A stretch of DNA of 64,000 nt, taken from assembly GCA_030035585.1 (NCBI GenBank), contig CM057462.1, positions 98,415,234 to 98,479,233 on the forward strand, in the 5' to 3' direction. Positions 12,471 to 23,597 of the stretch are shown one piece after another. Within the stretch, counting starts at the first letter, position 1. Each line of letters opens with the position of its first letter. Below the pieces are notes generated by a model. It saw only the letters and a program-made list of their open reading frames with translations. It was not told where the DNA came from and ran no database searches. This stretch comes from Dugong dugon (Eukaryota > Chordata > Mammalia > Sirenia > Dugongidae). A program made the position numbers and the translations under genes.

Positions 12471-12796
12471 ATTCTGAACTTCTCTGCAAATGTAAGGCTT
12501 TATTGTAATTGTGTGTCACTAAGCTTCCCTCTGTGATGTTGATCGTTATTCTCCACCCTGCTCCTAAGTCCATAATCTCTCACATTTGTTCTCTTGTGTC
12601 TATGCTTCCTGTTTCCTGATGCACCCATAAAATAGATCAGTCACCATTAAGGGTGTTTGTCAGAGAGTCCTCTCTTGTCCTTTCCTCTCCTGGGGCCACA
12701 TCCTAGGGTCCCTCTGCTGGACTAACTGCCCTGGGCAGGGCCCTGTTAACACCATCTGTTCTGTTTTCATGAAATAGGTGGAGTTAAAGTTGGAGA

Positions 12797-13257
12797 CCAC
12801 CACCTGTCTGTCTGTCCTACTGTGGTGGCTTGCATGTTGCTAAGATGCTGGAAGCTGTGTCACCGGTATTTCAAATACTAGCAGGGTCACCCACGATGGA
12901 CTGATTTCAGCAAAGCTTCCAAACTAAGACAGTCTAGGAAGAAAAAACTGGAGAGCTACTTCTGAATATTAGCCAATGGAAATGTTATGAATCAGAACAG
13001 AACATTGTTCTAATTCATTTGCTTTGGACACATCATCAAAGGGAATCAATCCCTAGAGATGAACATTATTTTTGGTGAAATAGAGGGTCAACAAGGGCGT
13101 GGGAGACCTTTGATGAGATGGGTTGGCACAATAGCCACAACCATGGACTGGAACATTCCAGTGATCGTGGGGATGATGCAGACCAGGTAATGTTTCGTTC
13201 TGTTGTATATAAGGTTGCCATGAGTTGGAGTGAATTTGAGGGCAGCTAACCACAAAA
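12797..13257 (+). mobile_element. Non-autonomous RTE derivative (5' and 3' ends fused) with 12-bp TSD
   Basis: The first 210 bp or so match the 5' UTR of the full-length RTE at 15490 ('tactgtggtg', 'gatgctggaagctgtg', 'tttcaaatactagcagggtcaccca', 'ttccaaactaagacag'). After about 13010 the sequence jumps to the RTE 3' end ('agggtcaacaagggcgtgg', 'aggtaatgtttcgttctgttgta', 'gagttgg'). The whole coding region is absent. The unit is flanked by the perfect 12-bp repeat 'taaagttggaga' at 12785-12796 and 13258-13269, so it moved as a 461-bp unit. No protein is encoded; mobilisation by an RTE reverse transcriptase in trans is inferred from the shared ends. Confidence 0.85.
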
Positions 13258-13374
13258 TAAAGTTGGAGAAGAATAGTTAAGATCCTAGAGGCATTTGGTG
13301 AGCGCTTCTTCCTTGCTCTGGACCCTGGTGGCAGAAGGATGTAGCCAAGGGTAAGGGTAAATTGGAAAACTCCC

Positions 13375-13640
13375 ACTCAACTTTCATGATCCAACTCAGG
13401 TATGATGTTCTCTCCAAAACCTTTCCTGATACTCCCAGGCAGATTAGTAAGTCCCCAGGCCTCTCATTGTACTTTGTGTAAATCTGTGTTATGGTACATA
13501 CCACATTATGTCAATTTCATATGTTTAGAATTGTCATTTGCAACTGACCTCCTAGGGAGAAGGAATCTATCTTATTTCTATCACTTTTAGCATCCTGCTC
13601 AGTGTTTGTTACATAACAAACATTCACAGTTTCTTGGAAG
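13375..13640 (+). repeat. L2 LINE 3' fragment
   Basis: The order 'aacctttcctgatactccca', 'cattgtactttgtgtaaatctg' and 'gcatcctgctcagtgtttgttacataacaaacattcac' (in pieces) follows the 3' end of mammalian L2, with heavy decay. Confidence 0.6.
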
Positions 13641-13651
13641 AAAAAACAGTG

Positions 13652-13712
13652 TAGGAAAGAAGGGAGGAAGAAAGAAAGAGAGGAAAGAAGGAAGGGAAAG
13701 AAGAATGAGAAA
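13652..13712 (+). repeat. Purine-rich (GAAA/GGAA) simple repeat
   Basis: An almost pure A/G run made of 'gaaa', 'ggaa' and 'gagg' units with no regular longer period. A similar purine-rich run lies at 14355-14402. Confidence 0.8.
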
Positions 13713-14739
13713 ATTTTATTTATCCTCTGGAGTAGGTAAATTTGCTTTTATCATTCCTGAATGTAGAGCTATACTTTTAATGCCCATTTTAGTCCAAGAA
13801 TATTTAACAAGGATATAGCATTTTTGTAGGGGATAAGATAACTGTGATAACTGCTGTTCAAAAGATATTTTTCCCTTAATATCCATTTTGACTACAGGAT
13901 TTTCTTTTGGTTTTAATAATCAAACTACATTTTTTTTAAAGTACTGTGTACATGACATGAAAAACCATATATAAATGGCAATCTCAAAACGTTTTATTCA
14001 GCCTTACTTTTGCTTATGTCTTTTTATTTCTAACTCCAAAAAAAAGTAATGTAATTTTTTAAAAAGCTAGACAATTTTGCCTTTTGATTGAGATCTGGGC
14101 ACTCATCTTATTCTTGTACTGTAATTAAAATCAAGCAAATCATTAAGCATTTTTAAGAGGACATCCTATGTGAATTTAAATAGCTTGTATTTTTAGTTCC
14201 CTTTTTCCAATTTTAAGCTGCTGCACCACACATAAAAGGCATTTTTGGGTCAAGTATTTACCTAACAAAAATTTTGTTACACTTTCTATTGAAATAAAAG
14301 CTTACATTTATCCTCTTTCTCCAGGTAGCTGCCTTCTAACTCTTATATGATTACGAAAGAAAAAGAACAAAGGAGGAAAAGGGGGAAGGAAGGAGGGAGG
14401 AAACAAAGGACAAGAGGAACTTTCAACTTAGATCCTTAAAGTACAAAGTAGGGATTGTTTTGGAGACAAGGCTACAACACAGAGAGAAAATCATCAAATG
14501 GTAGGAAAAATCTTGCACAAACATAAAAAAAAATCTGTGTATAATATGTACTTTTCTGCCAAGGTCCAAAAACCTTTAAGGAATGGCCCTGTCTTTTTTC
14601 CTCTTTTTTTAATACAGTCATCGTCAGTTATCTCTTTTGTAATTGATGTTTAAAAGATATTTATTTTTCTCTTAAAATTTTAGTGCAGTCCCGTTAAAAC
14701 TGTTCTTAGCAACAGTAAATAATGATTACGATAAGAGAG
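13713..14739. other. Unassigned AT-rich interval
   Basis: Mostly A/T-rich sequence with T-runs. A purine-rich run lies at 14355-14402. No gene, RNA or recognisable repeat. Confidence 0.5.
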
Positions 14740-15489
14740 TTGTTGTTGTTAGATGCTGTTGAGTTGGTTCTGACTCACAGAGACCCTATGTAAAACAGAA
14801 AACATTACTCAGTCCTGAGCCATCCTCACAATCGTTGCCATGTTTGAGTCCGTTGTTGCAGCCACTGTCACTATACATCTCATTGACGGTCTTCCTCTTT
14901 TTCGCTGACCCTCTACTTTACAAAGCATGATGGCCTTCTCCAGTTATTGGTCCCTCCTGATAACATGTCCAAAGTACATGACATGAAGTCTTATCATCCT
15001 CACTTCTAAGGAGCTTTCTGCTCTACCTCTTCAAAAACAGATTTGTTCATTCTTCTGGAAGTCCATGGTATGTTCAATATTCTTCACCAACACAATAATT
15101 CAAAGACATCAACTATTCTTCAGTCTTCCTTAATCATTGCCCAGCTTTCTCATGCATATGAGGTGAGTGAAAATACCATAGTTTAGGTCAGGCACACCTT
15201 AGTCCTCCCAGTGACATCTTTGCTTTTCAACATTTTAAAAAGGCCTTTTGCAGCAGATTTGCCCAATGCAATACATCATTTGATTTCTTGGCTGCTGCAT
15301 CCATGGGCATTGCTTGTGGATCTAAGTAAAACGAAATCCTTGACAACTTCAATCTTTTCTCTGTTTATCATGATGTTCATACACTCCAGTTTCTTGAATT
15401 ATTTGCTTAGCATAAAGATTGAATAAGTATGGTGAAAGGATACGACCTTGACACACACCTTCCCTGATTTTAAACCACACAGTGTCCCC
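14740..15489 (-). mobile_element. RTE LINE, 3' part of a split minus-strand copy
   Basis: On the + strand it starts with the complement of an RTE (CAA)n tail ('ttgttgttgtt') and reads back through the RTE 3' UTR and the C-terminal part of the ORF. 'gaccctctactttacaaagcatgatg' and 'gataacatgtccaaagtac' (in pieces) are the complement of the + strand copy at about 18460-18525. It breaks off at 15489 in 'gtgtcccc', and the next RTE block resumes at 18677. The two pieces (with 18677-20280) are one element split by the RTE at 15490-18676. An internal deletion is also visible near 15260-15400. Confidence 0.85.
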
Positions 15490-18400
15490 ACTCAGTTTCC
15501 CCACCCGTCTGTTAGTTTGTCATACTGTGGTGTCTTGTGTATTGCTGTGATGCTGGAAGCTATGCTACCGATATTTCAAATAATAGCAGGGTCACCCATA
15601 GTGGAAAGTTTTCAGCTGAGGTTCCAAACTAAGACAGACTGGGAAGAAGGACTTGGCAGTCTACTTCTGAAAAAAATTAGCCAGTGAAAACCTTATGAAT
15701 AGCAGTGGAACATTGTCTGATACAGTGCCGGAAGATGAGCCCCTCAGGTTGGAAGACACTCAAAATACAACTGGAGAAGAGCTGCCCCTTCAAAGTAGAG
15801 TCAATCTAAATGACAGGGATGGAATCAAGATTTCAGGACCTTCATTTGCTGATGTGGCACAACTCAAAATGAGAAGAAACAACTGCAAACATCCATTAAT
15901 AATAGGAATGTGGACTGTACAAAGTATGAATCTAGGAAAATTGGAAATTGTCAAAAATGAAATGGAACACATAAACATTGATATTCTAGGCATTAGTGAG
16001 CTGAAATGGACTGGTATTGGCCATTTTGAATCAGACAGTCATATGGTGTACTATACCGGGAATGACAAATTGAAGAGGAATGACATCACATTCATTGTCA
16101 AACGAACATTTCAAGATCTATCCTGAAGTACAATAGTGTCAGTCATAAGATAATATCCATACGCATAAACAGAGACGAGTTAATGTAATTATTATTCAAA
16201 TTTATGCACCAACCACTAATGCCAAAGATGAGGAAATTGAAGATTTTTACCAACTTCTGCAGTCTCAAATTGATCAAATATGCATTTATGATGCACTGAA
16301 AATTACTGGCGATTGGAATGCGAAAGTTGGAAACAAGTAGGGTTGGTAGTTGGAAAATAAGGCCGTGATGATAAAAACAAAGCTGGAGATCACATGACAG
16401 AATTTTGCAACACCAGTGACTTCTTCATTGCAAATACCTTTTTTTCAACAACATAAACAATGACTATACACATGGACTTCTCCAGATGGAATACACAGGA
16501 ATCAAATTGACTACTCCTGTGGAAAGAGATAATGGAAAACTCAATATCATCAGTCAGAACGAGGCCAGGTGCCAAATGTAGAAGACCATCAATTGATTAT
16601 ATGCAAGTTTGAGCTGAAGATGAAGAAAATTAGAACAAGTCCATGAGACTCAAAGTATGACATTGAGTATATCCTGCCTGAATTTAGAGACCATTTCAAG
16701 AATAGATTTGACACATTGAATGCCAATGACCAAAGACCAGAAGAGTTGTGGAATGGCATCAAGGACAACATACATGAAGAAAGCAAAATATCATTAAAAC
16801 AGAAAGGAAAAAAAGAAAAGACCAAAACAGATATCAGAAGAGATTCTGAAACTTGCTTTGAACATAGAGTAGCTAAAGCAAAAGGAAGAAATGATGACGT
16901 AAAAGAGATGAACAGAAGATTTCAAAGGTCAGCTCGAGAAGACAAAGTAAAGTATTGTAATGAAATGTGCAAAGACCTGGAGTTAGAAAACCAAAAAGGA
17001 AGAACTTGCTCAACATTTCTCAAGTTATAAGAACTGAAGAAAAAAATTCAAGCCTCAAGTTGCGATATGGAAGGATTCTACAGGAAAATATTAAAGATGC
17101 AGGAAGAATCATAAGAAGATGGAAGGCATACATGGAGTCACTGTACTAAGAAGAGTTGGTGGATGTTCAACCATTTCAGGAGGTAGCATATGATCAATAA
17201 CCAATGGTTCTGAATACAGATGTCCAAGTTGCACTGAAAGCATTGGTGAAAAACAAAACTCCAGGAATTGACGGAATACCAATTGAGAAGTTTCCATAAA
17301 TGGATGGAAGTGCTCACTCATCTATGCCAAGAAATTTGAAAGACAGCTACCTGGCCAACTGACTGGAAAAGCTCCTCATCTGTACCCATTTCAAAGAAAG
17401 AACAAGGCCAGGGGCCAACAGAATGTGGAAATTATCAAACAATATCATTAATATCCCAGTCAAGTAAAATTTCGCTGAAAATAATTCAAAAGTAGTTGCA
17501 GCAGTACATCAACAGGGAACTGCTAGAAATTCAAGGCAGATTCAGAAGAGGATGTAGAACAGGGATATCATTACTTATGTCAGATGGATCTTGGCTGAAA
17601 GCAAAGAATACTAGAAAGATGTTTAAGTGTGTTTTATGGACTATGCAAACACATTCGACTGTGTGGATCATAACAAATTATAGATAACGTTGCAAAGAAT
17701 GGGAAATCCAGAATGCTTAATTGTGCTCATGAGGAACCTGTACATAGATCAAGTGGCAGTTGTTCGAACAGAAAAACGGTAAACCGTGTTGTTTAAAGTC
17801 AAGACAGGTGTGTGTCAGGATTGTATCCTTTCACCATACTTACTCAATCTGTATGCTGAGCAAATAATCTGAAAAGCTGGAATGTATGAAGAAGAAGAGG
17901 CCTCAGGATTGGAGGAAAACTCAGTAACAACCTTGATATGCACAACCTGGCTTGCTGAAAGTGAAGAGGACTTGAAGCACTCACTGATGAAGATCAAAGA
18001 CTAAAGCCTTCAATATGGATTGCACCTCAACATAAAGAGAACAAAAATCCTCACAACTGGACCAACAAGCGACATCATGACAAAAGCAGAAAAGATTGAA
18101 GTTGTCAAGGATTTCATTTTACTTGGATCTACAGTCAACACTCATGGAAGTAGTGGTCAAGAAATCAAACAACGCATTGCACTGGGCAATTCTTTAAAGT
18201 GTTTAAAAATAAAGATGTCACTTTGAGGACTAAGGTGCACCTGTTCCAAGCCATGGTATTTTCAATCACCTTATATGCATAGGAAAGCTGAACAATGAAT
18301 AAAGAAGACCAAAGAAGAATTGATGCCTTTTAATTATGGCTTGGCAAAGAATACTGACTATACCATGGACTGCCAGAAGAATGAACATATCTGTCTTGCG

Positions 18401-18676
18401 AGAAGTACAGTCTGAATGCTCCTTAGAAGCAAGAATGGCGAGACTTCGTCTCACCTATTTTGGAAGTGTTATTAGGAAACAGCAGTCACTGGAGAAGGAC
18501 ATCATGCTTGGTAAAGTAGATGGTCAGTGAAAAAGAGGAACACCATCAATGAGATGGATGCACAGAGGCTACAACATTGGGTTCAAGCATAAGGATTATG
18601 AGGATGTTTTATTCTGTTGTACATTGGATCGCTATGGGTCAGAACCTACTCAACGGCCCCCAACAAAAACAACAAC
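15490..18676 (+). mobile_element. RTE LINE, full length (about 3.19 kb), inserted in another RTE
   Basis: A complete RTE-clade non-LTR retrotransposon: short 5' UTR (to 15694), one long ORF region, short 3' UTR and an A/C-rich tail 'caacaaaaacaacaac'. Its length fits the usual 3.2 kb of mammalian RTE/BovB-like elements. It sits inside a minus-strand RTE, flanked by 'gtcccc' at 15484-15489 and 18677-18682. The host element's sequence, cut at '..agtgtcccc', continues on the far side with 'ccttgttctgttcgaa', exactly the order in an uninterrupted RTE. It is inactive because of many stops. Confidence 0.92.
15695..18660 (+). pseudogene. RTE ORF (APE endonuclease + reverse transcriptase), broken
   Basis: The first frame (143 codons, ATG at 15695) covers an N-terminal extension and the start of the APE endonuclease, with L-G-I-S-E-L-K-W-T-G near 15985-16015 holding the conserved catalytic Glu. 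It stops at 16124. Homology continues in changing frames: the endonuclease middle with a T-G-D-W-N-A-K block near 16305-16325, a basic linker (16716-17030), then the RT domain with 'aacaaaactccaggaattgac' near 17250 and 'gtgtgtcaggattgtatcc' near 17810. The YADD-equivalent region near 17935 is degraded. The C-terminal region reaches about 18660. At least ten breaks make it non-functional. The protein would nick DNA and copy its own RNA; RTE elements have no separate ORF1 of L1 type. Confidence 0.85.
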
Positions 18677-20280
18677 GTCCCCTTGTTCTGTTCGAAAGAC
18701 TGCCTTTTGGTCTATGTACAGGTTTGGTATGAGCACAATTAGGTGTTCTGGAATTTCCATTCTTTGCGATGTTATCCATAATTTGTTATGACCCACTCAG
18801 TCAAATGCCTTTGCATACTCAAAAAAACACAGGTAAACATCTTTCTGGTATTCTCTGCTTTCCGCCAAGATCCAACTGACATCAGCAATGATATCCCTCA
18901 TTCCACTTCTCTTCTGTAGCCAGCTTGAATTCTGCCAGTTCCCTGTCGATGTGCTGCTGCAACTGCTTTTGAATGATCGTCAGCAAAATTTTACTTGTGT
19001 GTGATATTAATGATATTGTTCCATAATTTCTGAATTCTGTTGGATCACCTTTCTTTGGAATGGGTACAAATATGGATCTCTTCCAGTCAATTGGCCATGG
19101 AGCTGTCTTCCAAATTTCTTGGCATAGACAAGTGAGCCCTTCCAGCATTGCATCTGTTTGTAGAAGCATCTCAATTAATATTCCACCAATTCCTGGAACT
19201 TTGTTTCTTGCCAAAGCCTTCGGTGCAGCTTGAACTTCTTGCATCAATACCATTAATTTTTGATCATATTCTACTTCCTGAAAAGGTTGAACATTGACCA
19301 GTTCTTTTTGGTACGGTGACTTTTTGTATTGCTTCCATCTTCTTTTGATGCTTTCTGCATTGTTCAATATTTTGCCCTTTAGTATTGAAACTTGAGGCTT
19401 GAATTTTTAATTCTGTTCTTTCAGTTGAGAAATGCTGAGCATGTTCTTCTCTTTTGATTTTCTAACTCCAATTGTTTGCACATTTAGTTACAATACTTTG
19501 TCTTCTCAAGCCACCCTTTGAAATCTTCTGTTCAGCTCTTTTACTTTATCATTTCTTCCATTTGCTTTAGCTACCCTACATTCCAAAGCAGTTTCAGAGT
19601 GTCTTAGGCTGAGTTCTCTAGAGAAGAAAAACCAGTGAAACTTGTATATATATAGAGAGAGAGGGAGAGAATTTTCTCATGGAAATGGCTCACGTGATTG
19701 TAGAGGCTGGAAAGGTCCAAGTCTATGGGTCATGTGTCAGATTGGAGACTTCTCCTGAATCATGTAGCTGCGGAGGCTGATTAATCCAAGACTGGCAGGA
19801 AAGATGTCAGATTGCTAGTCATAGGCTGCGGAGGCTGATGAAACCCAAGATTGGCGGGCAATGTGACTGGCAGCTGGCACAAGTCTCAAGAACTGGATGT
19901 CAGATGATGACGAGCCAGATGCAGGATCCAGAGTGAGCAAAACCCAGGGAGATTTGTTAGAATGCCCATTTATATTGGATGCAAGCCACATCCAGGAGGA
20001 AACTCTCCTTGTAACAGATTGGCTGATCACATCAGATCACATCATGGAGGTGATTACATTATACCACATCATTACATAACTGCCAAACTCATCATTACAT
20101 AACTGCCAAACCACTGAAAATCATGACCCAGCTAAGTTGACACACAACCTTAACCATTACACAGAGTCTCTTCTGACATCCATTTTGACCCTTTCTTTCC
20201 TTTCTCTTTAATGATCTTTAGGTTTCTTCATGTATGATATCCTTGATGTCATCTCACAACTTGTTAGGATTGTATAAACA
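18677..20280 (-). mobile_element. RTE LINE, 5' part of the split minus-strand copy (interrupted by an LTR)
   Basis: On the minus strand this holds RTE ORF sequence from the linker region through the RT fingers and palm. A 161-codon frame at 18882-19367 contains A-R-N-K-V-P-G-I-G and I-P-K-K-G-D-P-T-E-F-R-N-Y-G-T-I-S-L, typical RT blocks; the usual Asp of P-G-I-D is Gly here. The upstream part (19368-20280) is cut by the LTR at 19600-20161, and the reading resumes after it in the same order as the + copy at 16760-16870. The 5' end of the element is missing beyond about 20280. Confidence 0.85.
19600..20161 (-). mobile_element. Solo LTR (ERVL/MaLR-like) inserted in the RTE, 5-bp TSD
   Basis: The element is 562 bp, with minus-strand termini TGTAATGG...AAGACA, the TG...CA ends of an LTR. 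It is flanked by 'cagag' at 19595-19599 and 20162-20166. On both sides the RTE sequence is contiguous once the insert and one TSD copy are removed. Near its 3' end is 'tatatatatagagagagag' on the + strand. No internal retroviral sequence is present, so it is a solo LTR. The family is not identified; the 'ttctctagagaactcagcctaagaca' type end (in pieces) resembles ERVL-group LTRs. Confidence 0.85.
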
Positions 20281-20400
20281 CTGATATTTCCTTGAGGTCA
20301 GGGCCCATGTAGTTTATGTCTTTCTTCTCAGTGCTTGGGAGAGTGGCTGGTACATAGTAGGTATGTAGTATAGTATTTGATGAAAAATGCAGAAGTAATT
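20281..20400 (+). repeat. L2 LINE 3' end fragment
   Basis: 'ccttgaggtcagggcccatg', 'ctcagtgcttgggagag' and 'tggctggtacatagtaggt' follow the conserved L2 3' end. Confidence 0.6.
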
Positions 20401-20960
20401 GGATGATATATTAGTGAGAAAGGTGTTTCTCTCTAGTGGCCTCATCATTCTTCACTCTCCTTAATTTCGCTATTTATATTCCAGCATAGCCATGCAATGA
20501 GAGTTTATCTTTGGTAGGCTATTTGTATTCTGTAAGAAATAAGATTGAAGAAAAAAAAAAAGACAACTTTGAAGCAAAATTTTGATTATTTAATTATTTT
20601 AGAAGCCTTATAAAAATACTTCTGTCTTCCTTAGACAGATTCAGTGGGAACTGTTGGTATCATAGTCAATCAATGTAAATAACATTTAAAATAAACCAAT
20701 ATTCCAACCTGAATAGTTAATTTAGTTGAAAATCACAAATGCTTACTGTGTGCCTGCTATGATTAACACACTGAGCTAAACACTGTAAATCATGTGAATA
20801 AAATAAGTTTCTCATTTTAAAATAACAGTTTTAATATCAGTCACATATTCCATCATGGTGCCTTTAGATTATCAGTGTCAATTTTTGCATAATTAATGTA
20901 ATTGTGACATTACATATTGATTACTAAGAATGCTATGATTAACTACTGCAGTATAATTAC
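20401..20960. other. Unassigned AT-rich interval
   Basis: AT-rich, no recognisable gene or repeat. It ends in 'attac' (20956-20960), the left copy of the probable target duplication of the provirus that follows. Confidence 0.5.
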
Positions 20961-21671
20961 TTTTGTGTGTGGCCTTTCTAGCCATGGTCTTGTAACTCCT
21001 ACCCAGGTGATTGGGCAGGACTTTGTGATGGGATAATTGTGGCCCACCAAGGGGACTGGTCACTTCTGCCTTAAAAGAGAGCTAATTCCAGAGCAGAGAG
21101 GAGAATCCCACCACCACTAAGGAAGAACAGACAGAAGCCAGCATGTCCTTTGGACACGAGGTCCCAGTGCTCAGGAGCTCCAGAGTGAGCTGTAACCTTC
21201 AAGATGGTGAGAAGTGGTGGCAGGAGAGAGCAGGCAGCAGAGACCCAGTGGCAGGAGAAAGCATGGTGGGCTTCCTGGCCTACAGAGAGAGAAAGATGAG
21301 AGTGCCTTTTGGCAGAGGCAGAGGGACAGGGAGAGGTGTGCCTGTAAGCATGGTTGGGAAGAGGCTGTCCTGATGGAAGAACTGTATCCTGAGTGTTCCT
21401 GAGCTTGAATTTTAACTGTTACTTCCCTAATAAATTCCATAATTGTGAGAATTGACTGTGAGTTCTGTGTGGCCATTTCAATGAATTATCGAACCCAGTA
21501 GAGAGGGCTCTGAGATGGGATGGTTTGTGTGAGAGTTAGTAAAAATGGAAGAGTGAGAAGTCATGTCTGACCTCTGCCTCATAAGAATCAGCCTTGGGCC
21601 GTTGATCTTGGTTTTCCTTCCCCCTTGTGGGGTTGGAGGAGGTCAGACACTGCCCCCATGTCCTTTTTGCA
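20961..21671 (+). repeat. 5' LTR of the provirus
   Basis: It shares with the 3' LTR 'gtggcccaccaagggga', 'aaaagagagctaattccaga', 'ggtgagaagtggtggcagga', 'ctgtatcctgagtgttcctg' and 'gaattatcgaacccagtaga'. A candidate polyadenylation signal 'aataaa' is at 21429-21434. It ends 'tttttgca' at 21671. The first bases (20961-20975) differ from the 3' LTR, so the exact left edge is uncertain by about 10 bp. Confidence 0.8.
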
Positions 21672-21673
21672 GT

Positions 21674-21689
21674 TGGTATCAGGAGTGGG
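21674..21689 (+). promoter_or_regulatory. Primer binding site, tRNA-Leu type
   Basis: 'tggtatcaggagtggg' lies two bases after the LTR end. It is complementary, with one mismatch, to the 3' end of a mammalian tRNA-Leu (expected site tggtgtcaggagtggg, recalled from the tRNA). A Leu primer is characteristic of the ERVL/MaLR group. Confidence 0.75.
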
Positions 21690-23585
21690 ATTCTTTGCAA
21701 TGGCTCCAGACTCAGGAAAGCATGGACCTTTGTAAGAGAAAGAACAAAGGGGCTTGGGAAGTGAAACTTTTGATTCTTGGATGGTTACTTTGGTTGTTGC
21801 TACTTGTAATGGCTATAAAGCTGCAGCTGAAGTGGCCTCGGGCCAAAGCCAGGCTAGATAAGCAGGATGATTGATAGGGGACCAGGGTCTTCTCTTTCCA
21901 TCCAGCCAGAGGCCCAGAGCTATATGTGTATGAATGGGAAGATAATTAAGGTGTAGAGAAGATTAAACTGGAATGTTTTTAAAAGGGTTATGTGTTTAGG
22001 GTAGTGCATTTATGTGAATGTACTATGGATATTGAATGTTTCTTCTACCTAATGTTGTAAAGCAGACCTAAATGTATGCTAGAAATGAATATTGGGTATT
22101 ATAGATTATACACAGCATGTAATTCCACCCTCAGCCAATACTTAAATGGGATATGCTAAAAGGGGAACTAGGATTTGCCCAAGGAAAGCACAGGCTGTTG
22201 GTTTGAATGCAGTAGCCCTGTGTATAGAGTAGGGGTTTAGGTTGAAATTCTGAGACCCACCCAGATTTGCATTTGAAAAGACATGCAGAACCTCCCAGAA
22301 CTGCTGAGAGAACAGAAGATTTGCATTTGAAGCAAGGATTTGCAGGGAAAAAAAGGTGACTGTTTCGCTTTTTTAATTTCAAGCAAGTAGTTTTTTGCTG
22401 GATGCATCAAGGCAGGATAAGTCGGTGTCCATCAGAAAGAGTCTCCTTCCAGGGCTGAAAGTTAAAAGGAGCTGGTGAGTAAACAGCTTGGTCTGCTCGC
22501 TTGTGGTGACCACCTGGGTTCACTCAATGAGTAGAAGTGGGCAAAGCACAACAATAAAGAGATGGGCTGAGTTTGGACACGTTCCATTGGCACCCATGAA
22601 CACGGCCGATAGGGGATAGGGATGCGAGTGAGAGGAATGTCTGGCTGGTCAGAAGCAAAAGGGGTTGGTGGACTCCTGAAGTTTACTAGTGGAAGCTGCT
22701 GACCTAACCCAAGGAGGCTAGGGACGAGAGTGTTAAGGGGTTATCTGAAGGGCCAGGAGGTGTGTGTGAATTCTCAAGCTAAGGCTGCTACTCATTTTGA
22801 CCTAGCTTAGATGGCTAGGGATGAGCTGACCAGAACCCCACCAAATGAAAAGGAAGATGTCTGACGCCGTGAGCTGGTGTAGATTGCTGCAATTTGATGG
22901 CTAGCTCTGGACCGAACTTTGCTTATGGATGCAGATGCTCAAATTCCCAACTGGAACAGAAGATTCTTCAAGACCAAGGAAGATGCTTGTCTCCTGAGAG
23001 TACTGGTTTGATAGGGATGGGCAGTTTAAACACTGAATATCTAAAATGGTGGCAGATAAAGGCATGAAGTGGCTGGCTTAGATGCTTTCTTGAATGTACT
23101 TACATAAAATGAGGGGGACAAGGGAGGATCCCTGCTGAGTAGATTCCTCTTTTCCTGTTGGGTCTGGGGAAGAGAGGGTGGGGGAAGATGTTGTTAGGTT
23201 ATATGATTCAGCTGTGAGTATTGATTGTTAACAGGTTTAATAATGATCGTAAAAACTGTAATTGTAGAAGCTATAAATGTAGAAGAGTAGACTAAGGGAT
23301 AGGCACTGCTGGACTCGAGTAGAGTGGCCGAACCTAAAGTCCCTTAGAGGTTTTGCTATGCTGATACCTCATGGGACTCTGAGCAAGGGAATAATCTTCT
23401 CTCAGTTAATTTTATTAGAGTCGAGAAAGGGTGAAGCCAAGATGACTTTTGGAGAACCTGACCAGATCAGATGAACACCTGCAGCAGACCTAACTGGCTG
23501 GTACCTGAGTAACCTCGCCCTGTGAACTCTTTTTCCCTGTTGAAGGACTAATTGTTAATGACTGTTTTGGACTGGTAAAATGATT
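21690..23585 (+). other. Internal region of the provirus, no intact genes
   Basis: There are about 1.9 kb between the primer site and the polypurine tract. The longest frames are about 100 codons. A 103-codon frame at 21563-21874 crosses the LTR boundary and has a Leu-rich hydrophobic stretch (L-I-L-G-W-L-L-W-L-L-L-L-V-M), but I recognise no gag, protease, RT or env block. No similarity to ERVL pol is visible, so this is probably MaLR-type filler. Confidence 0.6.
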
Positions 23586-23597
23586 GGGAGGGGGAAG
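23586..23597 (+). promoter_or_regulatory. Polypurine tract of the provirus
   Basis: 'gggagggggaag' lies immediately before the 3' LTR, the expected position for the plus-strand primer of a retroelement. Confidence 0.7.

Noticed and set aside
14740..20280. The alternating RTE blocks as an array of three independent insertions
   Set aside because: The flanking blocks are collinear across the insert and share the 'gtcccc' duplication, so two insertions explain them better.
21143..21476. Overlapping frames of 76-101 codons at 21143-21476 and 23657-24088
   Set aside because: They are in the two LTRs of the provirus and resemble each other only because the LTRs are copies.
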